From Erythrocercus mccallii (lineage: Eukaryota > Chordata > Aves > Passeriformes > Dicruridae), in NCBI GenBank assembly GCA_013397435.1, contig VZRG01001556.1, positions 21,483-85,482 on the forward strand: a stretch of DNA of 64,000 bases, read 5' to 3'. Made by a program: the position numbers and the translations under genes. Below the pieces are notes generated by a model. The model saw nothing but the letters and a program-made list of their open reading frames with translations, ran no database searches and was not told the origin of the DNA. The number at the start of each line of letters is the position of its first letter. Positions within the stretch are counted from its first letter, which is position 1. Below, in pieces: positions 45,271-57,790 of the stretch.

Positions 45271-48200
45271 AATAATAATTTAGCCCAGAGTGAAAGCACA
45301 GGCAGGATGAGGAAGCAGCTGGTTATTTCCCCGACCTTTTCCATTTCAAAAGCTGCTCCATAATGACCCAGCTGCTGTCTGGGGACAGTTTTTATGTTAA
45401 CTTTATTGTAAAAAAACCTCTGTTATGTGTCACGAATCTGTCCTTACAAAGACTTTTCTATTCTTTGTGCCAGGCTCATAAACTACACCTCACCATTCAT
45501 TCCAGGGGACACTGACTGCTGAAAAGTGTCTTTCACCCACCAAAATTCCTGGCAGGTGAGGCCCCAGGGGAAGAAGGAACCAGGACAGAAAGATGTTCTA
45601 GCTCACAAAACGGAACAAAATATTCATGGAACTTCCAGTGCCTCGTCCCCCTTGAGCTCAAATCCAAACCAAAGCGCCCAAAAAGAAAAGCCACGACCTT
45701 TTCCCCTCTTCCCTGGTTTTCCTTGGGGCAGCTGTGGCTCGTGGTGCCATTCAAAAATGCCACAAAAATCCCATTTCCTGCAGGAGCCCAGGTGCAGGTG
45801 GGCTCAGGACAAGGCAAGGTTGGCTGGCAATGCATTCCCCAGGAGCAGCTGGTGGCTGGGGGCAGCACACGCAGTGCAATCTGCTGCACATCTCCTCTAA
45901 AGGTTTCTTCTCCAGCCCCACCTGGGGGAATTTCTGCGTTCAGAGCCCGGCCAGAGCTGTCCTCGGCCACTGCAGGGTGGTCCTGAGCAAACCTGAGCCC
46001 TTCCAAGCAGGACAGACAGCTGTGGGCAGCTACAGGCAGCACAGTGATTAAGGGATTTGCTGACTTGAGTGAAAGCAAAACGAAATGAAAGCCGAATATG
46101 AATATATGTGGGAAAAATCAATGCGTGACGTGCAGGGGGGCTTAAAAAAGGCTTAAAGGCAGGATTCCCCAAGCTTGTGGTGTCTCAGAAAGCTTTCATG
46201 TTCACCCCAGTCAATACCAGAACACGGTGGGAGAGGGAGAAAAGAGTGAGCTCCGAGATTGTTGCCGTATCTCAGCCTGAGATTTTTCAGGAATGGATTT
46301 TCACTTCCAGTCTGTTCCGTGGCTGGGAATTGTGCCCAGCCCATGCTCAGCAATGAGATCTCCTTTAATCTGTGCGTTCCAAAGGAGGCAAGATTTGTAG
46401 AAGGCTTAGGTGAAAAAAATACCCAGTTTCTCGAGGCCCCCCTGCATTGTACATTTTGTGAATATGCCTTCCCTCAAAGGCTTTTTTTTTCCTCCATCCA
46501 AGTAGGCTGAGATTATGAGGGCTCTGGATAGCTTTGAGAACTGCAGCGCACACCCACGCTCAGCCAGCACTTTTCTAATTATATCAGCAGGTCTTTGAAT
46601 TATTGCTGCTTAAACTCTATATAAACACCTCGGAACAGAGGTGAGCTGGGATTGTGCTCCACCTTCATTAGACAACCTGCACAAAGCAGCCAATTCTTGA
46701 TGGTCTAAAAATAAAAGCTGTTCCTTTCCTTGGTAAAGGACTTATTAAGAGACTACAGAGCTCTGCTGCTTCAGGGCAGAGCAGCAGCAATTGAGGGGGA
46801 GAAGGACTCGAAGCTGTTAACATCAGAAGTTTGGTTTTAATATATATGGAAAAATAAGGTGAACTCACACCACTGCCTAGAGTGGTAAGTGTCCAGGAAA
46901 ACAAGATACCTTGGGAGTTGCTCTCTTTATATTTTTTTTTTTCAGATTAAAGCAAAGATTTTTAGAATTGAGTTCCAAAAATCTTATTCACAGAACTGTC
47001 ATTAATTCAAAGCAGAGTCCTTTCTGTAGTCGAGGAAATAATCTAAAATAAAAGTAAACCCATGACATGAGTATGTCTTATTCTTCTCAACCTTGTAATT
47101 TATGGAAGTTTGGGGAAACCAAAGGCTCATTAAACTCATTTATGTGTAGGAATTAACCCAGAATTGTCAGAGAATGCCACTGGACTCCTCACATTTGTAT
47201 TTGAGCAGTTATCAGCAGAAATGCCATTGCACAGAGCTGAGCTCTGCCCAGCAGACTCCTCCAGGAGAGCACCAGGACTCAGGGGCTGGGCTGTGCCTCT
47301 GGAGCCTGATGACAGAGAAAGGGAGGGTTTGCCCTGATCCACCCTCTCAGGGCTGTGCCTGTGCCTGTGCCAGCCTCACTCCTCCCAGCACACGGGACAT
47401 CCCTCACTGCCATTTATTCCCAGCTGCTCGCCCACCTCTCCTGCAAGCTTCAGCACCTGCTGAGTTGATGATTTTCACTCTCTGATGGCCCATCCCTGCA
47501 GGGGATGCTGAGCCTGCCTCACCAGGGCTGCGCTGCTCAGGAGGGGCGCATGCTCAGCGCAGGATTGATGCACACCCAAACTCCCCAGGGAGAGCTGGAG
47601 CTCTGCTCTGCCACCAGCACAGGGAAGTGGCAGCTCCTCAGAAGGGCCATAAGTTACTCTGAACCCCACGTATGGAAAATTTATAGACAAAACACTTCGT
47701 GTAACTGTCACACTTAAAAATTAGCAAAACTCCATTAATGTTCCCTTCAGTGAAGGGGGAAGCAGACAGAAGATCTGAGCCCATGTGGGGATCTGACAGC
47801 TCAGTGCTGTAGATCAGGAATGCACCTTGCTAAGCCGGACATAAATCCCCCCAGTGTTTCAAACAAGAAGATAAATAAGCTATACCCTCAGATTTTCTTT
47901 TTTTTTTGGCAATTCTCCTTGCTTGGGATGATATGTAGACAGAGCTTCTTCATCTCCAGAATTTTAAGAAGGGTTTCAAGCAAATGACCACATCAGGCAA
48001 ATACTCTTTCTGCTGAGCTTCTAGCAGCTTCTTTCTGAGCTTGAGCACATTGCTGCTGCTGTATTGTGATGGTTAAAAAAAACTGGGGGGGATCATGGAG
48101 CAGCACCTTCAATCAGGTGAGAATTTGGTTTTCTGGATAGCTATAGAAGGTATGGAAATATCATTCACTGCTGAAATGGACTCACACATAAAAAAGAACA

Positions 48201-49144
48201 TCAAAACACTCCACAAATTAGTTCAAACATGTCTCCAAAGGCATGACCAGACATTCATTGATGGCTTTGCTTTCAGGCCATGGGGACGCTGCTCAGCTCC
48301 CGGTGTGGCTGCAGCAAGAGCACAGGAGCTTTGCATGCTGCAGTCTGCAGCACCTGAAACTCTCTCTCCCCTGAAACCAGCTGCAGTTTCCATTCACTGC
48401 TCACCTACAGGAAATGGCTGCACAAAGAGGGTGAAGGATTGGAAGGGATGCATCACAAAGGAGGAGTGTTAATTGTGCAAAATTAACAGAAAAATTGATA
48501 TGGAGAGGTTTTAGTGACCCAGGGAAGGGCTTTGAGCACTGGTTGAGCTAACGCAGGGCCAGCTCCTCTCATCTGACACACACAGCCAGGTGTGAACGCA
48601 CAGCAAATCCTCCTGGCTCTGCCACATCCCTGGGCCCTTTGCAGGGACACGCAGCCAAAGGTCTCCTCATACTCCTCTCAGACAAAAGGAACCCACCTAG
48701 GCAGGATTCTGTGGCCATAGGATTCTGCCCAGGAGCTGGATAAAACAGGCAGGGCAGAGAAGAACAATCAGCCACGGGAAGTGAGCGGCTCCCATGCCAT
48801 TCCTGGCCTCTGCACAGGTGCAGCAATGCAGCCCCCCAGGCTGGGAACCAGAATCCTCCTGCAAACCCCCCGCAGCAGGAAAAGTCCACGTTCCCCCCTT
48901 TTTTCCCCTGCACTCTCTATGCTTGCAGCAGAATTGCTCTTTGACTCTTCATTGCACAAATCAGTGCCTGCCAGGGCTGCCCTCCCAGGCACCTGGATTG
49001 TTGGAAAGCACCAAATTTTCCTCCAAACAATGACCCAGAGAGCTGTAGGAGAGGAACCCAATCTGAGAAGCTGAAAAGATATAAACTGCTGAGAAAATGA
49101 GGAGCCCAGCTGATACAGAGATTGAGGGGCTATTGTTTTTAATC
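45271..49144. other. Unique non-coding sequence, no gene seen
   Basis: No recognisable exon, RNA gene or interspersed repeat. Open frames reach 181 codons on the minus strand (45533-46078), overlapping others on the plus strand, with no domains. A 125-codon frame at 48095-48472 also lacks a domain. Confidence 0.45.
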
Positions 49145-49176
49145 TTTCTCTCTCTCTCTCTCCAATCTCTCTCTTC
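49145..49176. repeat. (CT)n microsatellite
   Basis: CT dinucleotides, interrupted once by CCAAT, about 14 units. Confidence 0.9.
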
Positions 49177-50387
49177 CTACACAGAGTTGCCATAGTTTCA
49201 GATTTCTGAGGCTCCCTGGCTGCTGCACATTTTTATAAGGCCTGATGATTTTATGATGTGTACAGACTTGATTTGGTTTTGCACTCTCTATGGCATCACA
49301 CCTTACATATTAATCCAGTTGTAATTATTCTCTGCTCTCAAAGTAATCTCTTTTCAGTGTCCTTTCACAACCTGAAACCTAAAAAAAGGAGCTCCAATTC
49401 CTTTTTTTAGTTCTAGCTTTCATACATCTCTTTGAAAACCATGGCTTAAAGAAAGAAGTAATTAAATTTATATTTTCAGAGTTTTCTCCAGTGCTGCATA
49501 CTAGAGGGAGCCAGGAGTTGATACTGATACAGACAGTCCTGTGCTCTCAGTGGGAAAAAACTTACTGGGAGCTGTGGAATAAAACTTCTTTTCCTGTTAT
49601 CAATCCACTTGTTCTACAGAGATGCTTAATTATCGGGGTTTTTTATCCTTTTTACAGATAACCTGGATATTACAGGCATGACATTAATGACAGGTATTTA
49701 TGGTTGGGTTGATTTTTAGCAATTCAATTTCCACTCTTGTAGGTGTTAAAACACAGGATTTGAAACCTCTCTGCAACCTTGGTACTTTTCACCCTCTTCC
49801 ACGTTTGGACTGACGTTCTGAGCTGGGTTCTGGTACAGAACATTTGCTTCTGTCTCTCCTGTGCCCTGATCAGTGTCTCTGCACAATAATCCTGCATCTT
49901 CATTCCAAGGATTCTTTCCAAGCCCCTTTGTCCAGGTCCCCAGTCCTGCTTTCTTTGTGGCTGGTCTTGGCAAGTTCTCCCTGCACTTCTCTCCCAGCAA
50001 GGCCAGGTTTTCGTTTCCTCTCTGCCTCATTTATTTTGCAGCTGCTTTGTTCTCATGCCCAGGCTATTTAGCAACATGTCCTGTGGAAATGCAAAAAATC
50101 CCCCCAACAACCCAACATCTCATCCCTGCAAAGTGCTTGAGTCCAACGCCAGTGCTGCTGCTTGAATCACATCACCAGGCGTTTGCACTCGTTTATTCCA
50201 TCCCCCTAAAAAACCAAACCAGGAATACCTGGCCAGTCTGGACTGGAAGCACTGGGATTTGGAGAGTCAAGCGCCATTCCTGGTGTTCCAGGAGCTGCAG
50301 AGAGCAGCCACAGCTGTCAGAAGCAGGATGGGCTCCTCTGCAAAATGTTTATTTCTAATCTTGCTTTTCCTGCTGGATTTTTTTTTT
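49177..50387. other. Non-coding sequence, nothing recognised
   Basis: AT-rich then mixed sequence that ends in a T run at the gap. Open frames up to 161 codons (49873-50358) have no domain. Confidence 0.45.
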
Positions 50388-51237
50388 NNNNNNNNNNNNN
50401 NNNNNNNNNNNNNNNNNNNNNNNNNNNNNNNNNNNNNNNNNNNNNNNNNNNNNNNNNNNNNNNNNNNNNNNNNNNNNNNNNNNNNNNNNNNNNNNNNNNN
50501 NNNNNNNNNNNNNNNNNNNNNNNNNNNNNNNNNNNNNNNNNNNNNNNNNNNNNNNNNNNNNNNNNNNNNNNNNNNNNNNNNNNNNNNNNNNNNNNNNNNN
50601 NNNNNNNNNNNNNNNNNNNNNNNNNNNNNNNNNNNNNNNNNNNNNNNNNNNNNNNNNNNNNNNNNNNNNNNNNNNNNNNNNNNNNNNNNNNNNNNNNNNN
50701 NNNNNNNNNNNNNNNNNNNNNNNNNNNNNNNNNNNNNNNNNNNNNNNNNNNNNNNNNNNNNNNNNNNNNNNNNNNNNNNNNNNNNNNNNNNNNNNNNNNN
50801 NNNNNNNNNNNNNNNNNNNNNNNNNNNNNNNNNNNNNNNNNNNNNNNNNNNNNNNNNNNNNNNNNNNNNNNNNNNNNNNNNNNNNNNNNNNNNNNNNNNN
50901 NNNNNNNNNNNNNNNNNNNNNNNNNNNNNNNNNNNNNNNNNNNNNNNNNNNNNNNNNNNNNNNNNNNNNNNNNNNNNNNNNNNNNNNNNNNNNNNNNNNN
51001 NNNNNNNNNNNNNNNNNNNNNNNNNNNNNNNNNNNNNNNNNNNNNNNNNNNNNNNNNNNNNNNNNNNNNNNNNNNNNNNNNNNNNNNNNNNNNNNNNNNN
51101 NNNNNNNNNNNNNNNNNNNNNNNNNNNNNNNNNNNNNNNNNNNNNNNNNNNNNNNNNNNNNNNNNNNNNNNNNNNNNNNNNNNNNNNNNNNNNNNNNNNN
51201 NNNNNNNNNNNNNNNNNNNNNNNNNNNNNNNNNNNNN
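50388..51237. other. Assembly gap (850 N)
   Basis: 850 consecutive N, bounded on the left by a T run and on the right by a short tandem repeat. Long open frames that appear to span it (50259-51509) are artefacts of the N. Confidence 0.98.
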
Positions 51238-51297
51238 CCCCCAGGGCAGTGTGAAACCTCCAGGGAAAGGTGAAGCCCCCAGGGCAGAGGTGTTTTT
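51238..51297 (+). repeat. 19-bp tandem repeat at the gap edge
   Basis: Three imperfect 19-base units, all starting CCAGGG, at 51241-51259, 51260-51278 and 51279-51297. The array touches the gap, so it is probably the end of a longer minisatellite lost from the assembly. Confidence 0.7.
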
Positions 51298-52976
51298 GCT
51301 GGGCAGAGCAGCAGCAGCTGCTGAGTTCCATCAATGCTGCTGTTGTTCACCTGTGGCTGGGCTGGGTTGATTTTAACCTGGCTGCCCAGGGGAATGCTGA
51401 TCCCTTCCAGCTGTTCCAGCTGTTCTGGCTGGTGATGACTGGATGCACCCTCCATCTCTCTGCAGCCGGGCTTTGGCTCTAACGGGGGGTGTGGGTGAGG
51501 ATAAATCACCTCTGCCCAGCAGCAGGGTCGGTGCCACCCTTCCTGCAGCCCCTGAATTGTGGGATTGAGACTCGGAGAGGGAAGGAGACCTCAGCAGGGT
51601 AAAGGAAGGCATTGTGTGTTCACAAAGACTGGTTTTACTCCAGAGATAAATCTGCAGTGCATCACTGTCTTATTATATCCTTTCCTTACACATGGAAATT
51701 ATTGCATTTCTTTTGCCTCATTTAATTCTTTTTAATCCCCCTTTTTTTTTTTTTTTTGCCTTCTGGTGATGGCTTTTGCTTACTAATTGTCCAAGGCTGA
51801 CACCCAATGGGAAGCACTGATGCTCACAGAGCCACATCCACTCCCAAGAGCTGCTGGGCAAGGAAACCTCAATTATGGAAAAGAATTTCCTTTTCTCCTT
51901 CTGCGCTGCTGACAGGCCTGGGGCATTGGCTGTGCTTATTGTAGGGGAAGTGAAATGGGATTAAGATTTGCTTGCTTTTGACTGTTTTGCAGAATTTTGG
52001 GATGGGCAGGTGCTCACTCTGACCCCACACAAAATAAATCCGAGTGTAAATCTGGAGTTCTGTGGTCTGACCCCACACAGAACACTCAGATCCCAGGAAT
52101 TTTTGTTCACCCAGCTACAAACACACTGTATCTGCTGGAATAAGTATTCCCACCTCTGTCCCAGGGTAATTCTGACTCAGGCTGACTGTGAACTGCAAAA
52201 ACCAAACACGCATTACAGGCACGAGGAGAGCAGAGGAGCCCACTTAGAAAATACGTGGATTATTATCATCTGCAAATCCCAGCAGGGCATTGTGCAGCAG
52301 ACTCCATGGCAAAGTCTGAGTGTGAGATAAAGTACAGGAACCTAAAAGATGTTATTAATGCAATTAATTAGTTTTTGTTTCTTTGTGGAGTGTTTGAAAA
52401 AAAAGAAAAAAAAAGCCAGACAGAACTTTAATATAAAAGAGATCCTCCAGGAGACAAATTAATCAGCATTATGATACACCAAGTGATTAGGATAAAACAC
52501 AGGGAGGCATAATGAGAATGTCAGAATTAGTGTAGTCAAAATTTCTCACCCTACCCCACAGTGTTATTAAAAATGTTAAAATACATTAGAGTATTTTATG
52601 TCAAGGACTTACAGTCCAGATCTAAATATCTTAAAAATCTGGGGTTTCTTCTCGCACTTGTGTTGTTTATTTCAAGATTTTTTCCTGAGCTCACAAATTG
52701 GGAGTTTCCTCCTGGCAAAGAGCAGAGACTGAAGGTCTGATGGACACTCTTTGAAGTGAAAAGGCAGATTATCTCTTCCTTCTGAGCTGCTTTATCAGAT
52801 GGTAAAAGCTGAATTCTGAAACCCCATTAAAAAAAACACGAAGAAATTCAAATCTATCACTACTCCATTGGGTAGAAACTAAGTCAGGGAGCAAAGCATT
52901 AAAAAGCCAAAATCTGAGCCCAGCTCTGCCCTTGAGCTGAGAGCAGAGGCAGAGCTGCACTCAGGCACCTCCAGCA
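51298..52976. other. Non-coding sequence, nothing recognised
   Basis: Includes a run of 16 T at 51742-51757. No gene or transposon was recognised. Confidence 0.45.
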
Positions 52977-53420
52977 GGGTGGGCAGCAAATAAACCAGGG
53001 AAGGACAGGAACAGGGGCTGGGAATGTACAGAGAGCTCTGGGCATCAAATAAACCAGGGAAGGACAGGAGAAATGCCTGGGAATGTGACTGGGAATGCAC
53101 CGAGAGCTCTGGGCATCAAATAAACCTGGGAAGGACAGGAACAGGGGCTGGAAATGCACAGAGAGCTCTGAGCATCAAATAAACCAGGGAAGGACAGGAG
53201 AAATGCCTGGGAATGTGACTGGGAATGCACCGAGAGCTCTGGGCATCAAATAAACCAGGGAGGGACAAAGAGAAGTCCCTGGGAATGCACAGAGAGCTCT
53301 GAGCATCAAATAAACCAGGGAAGGACAGGAACAGGGGCTGGAAATGCACAGAGAGCTCTGAGCATCAAATAAACCTGGGGAAGGACAGGGAGAAGTCCCT
53401 GGGAATGCAGAGAGAGCTCC
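52977..53420. repeat. Minisatellite, 59-71 bp unit, seven copies
   Basis: Each unit has GGCATCAAATAAACCAGGGA, GGACAGG and closes GAGAGCTCT. Two forms exist: a 59-60 base form and a 71 base form with the insert AATGTGACTGGG. Units starting at 53040 and 53170 are the long form and nearly identical. Those at 53111 and 53301 are the short form and nearly identical. The pattern points to duplication of a two-unit block. Overlapping minus-strand open frames are by-products of the repeat. Confidence 0.95.
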
Positions 53421-55869
53421 TTGCACTGAGCACAGCCCCAGGATCCTGCCCAGCAAGAACTCCCCATGCACTCAGAGATTTCTCTTCATTACGCCAAAGC
53501 ACACACACAGCAAGTTTTTAGAAAGCTAAAATAGGAAGACAGATAAATATCAAAGCAGATAATGTTATTTTAATGGAGAGCAAGAGGGGGACAGAAAAAA
53601 GGCTCCTCTCCACATTTAGGCTGAGCCTTGCAGATGTTGATTTTCATTAAAGGCCCTGGATGTTATCGATGTTCTCCCCCAGACAACACCAAAGCTTTGG
53701 CTCCTGCAGGAATGGCAGAACCTGCAGCAGATGAAACACGAGGCTATTCCCCCTACCTTTGGAAATTGCCACGTAATAACAAAGGAGAAAAGAGCTCTGC
53801 AGCTGCCTCTAAGAGTCTGATAACAGAGGAGGACTCCTCATAAAACATCTTTTTAACCTGCACACCCAGGTGGGAGAACTGCCATGTGATCCCATTCTGA
53901 CCTTTGCTGCCAAATGTGAACGATCTCCACGGAGCACTGATCTGTGCACTGCAGTTATTGCTTTTTATTTTTTAACAAATCACTTTGTGGGGTTTTTTTC
54001 CTAGTTATTAATGCTTTATTCTTTTATCTGTTGCCTCTGAAAATTTGCCTTTGTGTTTCAGGGGTTTTCCTCTAGAATGGCAAAGGAAAGATTGTTCAAA
54101 CGTATTAACAGGTGCCAGCCAAAGTCTAAAGGATATACGAGTGTATCCTACTCTGCAGAAATCAACTTCTTCCTGGGTATCATGACAGGATTACACAGAC
54201 TCATCCCAGCAGAGTTTTGCTGTACAAATAAAGAAAAACTACTCCAAGCTTTGCTGCCACCCACTCTAACAATGAGCCAGCAGTGCCAATCCGAATGCTC
54301 CTGACCCCTCTTGGTGGCAGACTCTAATGAAGCTGCAGAGGCAGAAGAGCTGAAGGCACCCCAGGATTCACCTGAGCTCTGAGGTGAGGCAGAGCAGGAG
54401 GGGTGGCTGTGCCCCCAGGGCACCTCTGGGACAGCTGCAGCTTTGTCACCTGCCTTGGAGGCTTTGGGGACAGCTCTTTGGGGTGCTCTTGCCACCTGTG
54501 GCGCTTCATGTTCAGCCCTTCCTGAGTTCTTATGGGTCTCGTTGGCAGCAGCTGGACAGATTGAACCCAGCCCCAGCAGTTTTTGTGCCCCAAAAGACCT
54601 CACAGATCATCTTTTATTGGAACACTGCCACTGACAAAAGGATGTGCACAGGAGAGGCACTAACCCTGCATCCCAGGGAGTGCTCCAGAGGGTCAGGGTT
54701 GAGCTGAGCCTTGCACCGAGCCCTGCTGGAGCTGCACCTCACCCAGGGGCCTGACTAATTGCTTTCCTGCTCTGTTTGTTGTTTGCATCCAAATGATATT
54801 AAGATAGGAGTGGAAACAGCGAGAATGGTGTTACAAGAATGCCTGGCTGGGAGAACAGGAGAAATAACTCAAGCACTTGTGATCACTGATTATTACATTC
54901 TCAGTGCTGCTGAAGGGAATTTTTGAAGTATGTTTACAATCATCTCCAAGTCCTATAAATATTGCTTTATTATTGACTTTGTGCCATGAATCCAGTGCTG
55001 ATGAAAATATTCCCTCTTCCTTCTCCCTGCCAATGGCAAATCAGCCCTCTTGCTTTGCTTGGCCTTTGTGCAGCCCCGGAATTTGTAGGAATGAGAGTTC
55101 AATGGCTTAAAAGTAATGAAAAGAGTGTGAAGAAAACAACTTCTGCCAGGATGAAAGAATGGTACGAGATTTAAGTGTTAGGTTGTGTTTATGTAAGAGC
55201 ACAGAAAGAACACAGCTCCCAGCACTGCAGCTGTTTGGAAACTGCCACTTGGAAAGAGAAAACCTTGTTAAATATGGCCAGGCAGAAAAAAAACCAAATA
55301 ATCTTTACCTGTTCATCATAATCACACCAAAAAAAAAATTTAAAATGCTTGTTACAATGCATTGAAATGCTCAGTTGATGTTGCTGTTAAAGAAGGAGTA
55401 CAAAACATAAAATAAAAGGTTTTTATAAGCAGAGGGTGGGAATGTGTTTGCCAAATCCACATTTCCCCTTAAGCAATGGAATGGCATAAAACCCTCTGGG
55501 ACAGGAAGTGAAAATATTCCAAATAGGGAATTAATAGGGAATAGCCCCCCTGAAATTGGGGCTGTCCTTGGACCCCTTCACAGGGAATTAAACACTGACT
55601 GCAGGTGCAGTTACCTCCTTCTGCCCTAAATTCTGCTCCCTGACACTTACAGGTCAAATGTATCAGAAATGCAAATAATAGAGAACTGATGAACAGCCAA
55701 AATCTTTAGTTTCAATTCCAATTCTATTTCAGTCCCATACAGAACTGAATAAGGATGGAACTATTCAAAACTTCCAATTCCTCCTGCAGTTTTATGAAGT
55801 GATCTGAATGGAAACATTTCTTCTGCAAGGCCAGGCCTTCACTGGAGGAGCAAAGCGCAGCTGTTAGAC
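53421..55869. other. Non-coding sequence, nothing recognised
   Basis: Mixed sequence. An open frame of 151 codons on the minus strand (54148-54603) overlaps others on the plus strand and lacks a domain. No repeat family was recognised. Confidence 0.45.
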
Positions 55870-55892
55870 CTGCTGCTGCTGCTGCTGCTGCT
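55870..55892. repeat. (CTG)7 microsatellite
   Basis: Seven pure CTG/TGC units, outside any supported reading frame. Confidence 0.9.
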
Positions 55893-57469
55893 AAAAGCTG
55901 CTCTATCTCCTGCTCACAGGTGCTTCAAGGCCCACAGCCCGTGCAGGCAGGGAATCCCATCCCATCTTTTCCCCACAAGGAGCAGAGTTTCTCTGGAAGA
56001 GCTGAGGCCAGCAGCTGTGCCCAGGGTGATGGGAAGGCAGGGCAGGGTGCCCATGGACCCTTAGCCCACCCTAGGGAACCTGAGGTAGAGGTGGCAGCAA
56101 CTGCAACAAGAACCTGAATGTGAATTTGAGCTGAATATTCTGTCCTGTTCCTCTTGCTCCTTACCTCGTTAACAAAACCAAGCCCAGCAAAGGAGGGTGT
56201 GCTGATAGTGGGCGTAATTAATAATTTATGATTATCCCTACTTGATAGAATCTCACCCGAGGCCAGCCGGCAGTGAGCCCACAAAGATGCATCAAGCTCT
56301 GAGGGGTGACCAGCAGCTTCTCAGAAATGGCTTGAGAATATTTGTGAGATGGCTCTTCAGGTGTGTTTTGTACAGCAAAGGTTTTAATAAAAGAGAAAAT
56401 AATAAATGATACAAAACCAGAAGAACAAAAGCCATGCACAGTGCAGAGAAACCTCTAGCACCTGCTGAGACACCCCAAAAAGCCCTGAGCATCTCTGAGC
56501 TCGTTCTCAAGCGTACAGCAGTCAAGGAGGGCTAATTTGGCGAGCTATAGAATAGAAACAATAGGAACAGCCCCAGGTTTTGAGAAACGTTTCAGAGATC
56601 CCACAGGTGCCCCTGTGCTGGCCCTGGGCCAAGCACAGTAAAGGGCACAGAACTTTCCAGCTCATCCTCCTTACGTGTTCAGAGGGGAACTGAAACTCTT
56701 TTCCTGACGTGCTTGGGTGTGGAAATTGCAGTGCTGTGATCTGAATTTCACTGACCAGCTCCTCAAGCCCCTCTTTCCCTTGCCAGAGTGACTGTGGCAT
56801 TGTGACACAATCCCACCCCTGAGAATCTTCACTCTGAGTACAAAACACAGCAGAGAGGACAGAAAAGACCCAGAAAAGACAGAAAAGTCCCTTCCTCTGC
56901 TGTTCCCACCCTCAATTCAGGTGCCTGCAGCTCCCCAGGGGTGTCAGTGAGGGGAGGAAGGGGCTGAGGGACAGGAGATGCTTTGCAGTGCCTGTGTCTC
57001 CCTCCCTCCCACAGCCTGGATTTCCAGCACTCAGTTCTACACGGTGCTCAGACAGCAGAAGAAAACACTTCCAAGTGGAGTTCAGTGCCAACAGAAGGCA
57101 AACAGAGACGAAGGCAGAGCCAGAAAACTTTGGGCTTGGCTCGTGGATTATTCAATGCATGAAGCTGAGACTCAGCTGAGCTTGGAATAAATGTGAGAGG
57201 CAGTTCAAGGACAAAAATGCTGTGTGCAATGGCCTGGCTCCAGTTGAGCCTTCCCCTGCAGGAAAAGGAGTGCTGGCTGTTGGAGTATTGCAGCAGCTCT
57301 GCAGTGGACACTGGGTTTCTCACTGAGTGAAAATACAGCCAAGTTAGACTTGGAGACTCTTGGTGGAAAAGTTTTATTTTTTAAAAATTCTTCTCTGATG
57401 GGAAGGTTTCTGGAGGTCACTCTGAATTTCCTACTCCTTGCCCAGGAGCAGAGAGCAGCAGAGTAAAGC
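55893..57469. other. Non-coding sequence, nothing recognised
   Basis: Mixed sequence with no recognisable exon or repeat family. Confidence 0.45.
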
Positions 57470-57790
57470 TCAGGTGATTGAAAGCAGAGTTTTGGTGAAG
57501 TTGAGAGGTTGGTGCCAATTTGATGCTAAGCCTGTTACCATTTACAAGCAATTATTGTGTGTTGTAAGGTGTAGGTGCAGTGTTTGGTGATTGGCTTAAG
57601 GAGATGCTTGTCAGCTTTTAGCATCAGCCTGTTGGCTAAAACACTTTTAAAAGGCTTTGTGACAAAGAGAACTTTGGTTTCTGTTGTTATGGTGTGAGTT
57701 TTACCATCTTTTATGTCTCTGCCTTCACTGAGAGTGAAAATGGAATAAAAAACTCATTGACCTCCTCTTGGTCACCCTGTCCTGTTACTG
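57470..57790 (+). mobile_element. LTR-like element, plus strand (family C)
   Basis: Carries GTGATTGGCTTAAGGAG (CCAAT-box-like), TGTTATGGTGTGAGTTTTAC and then TGAAAATGGAATAAAA with the poly(A) signal at 57744-57749. Last comes a T/GT-rich tail CCTCTTGGTCACCCTGTCCT. The TGAAAATGGAATAAAA stretch and the preceding ATGGTGTGA also occur, in the same order, in the minus-strand element at 61690-62345, which supports a shared LTR family. Boundaries are approximate. Confidence 0.55.

Noticed and set aside
48095..48472. 125-codon frame with a plausible N-terminal peptide and a CAGGTGAG donor-like site inside
   Set aside because: No domain, no acceptor or homologous exon seen; the donor-like site would leave only a few codons.
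50259..51509. Open frames of 331-384 codons across the second gap
   Set aside because: Continuity is created by the N run; both flanks lack any domain.
52879..53471. Minus-strand frames with repeated FPGLFDAQSS-like peptides
   Set aside because: They translate the 59-71 bp minisatellite; unit lengths that are not multiples of three switch frame between units.
55870..55892. CTG repeat as a coding polyglutamine or polyleucine tract
   Set aside because: Only seven units and no supported frame around it.
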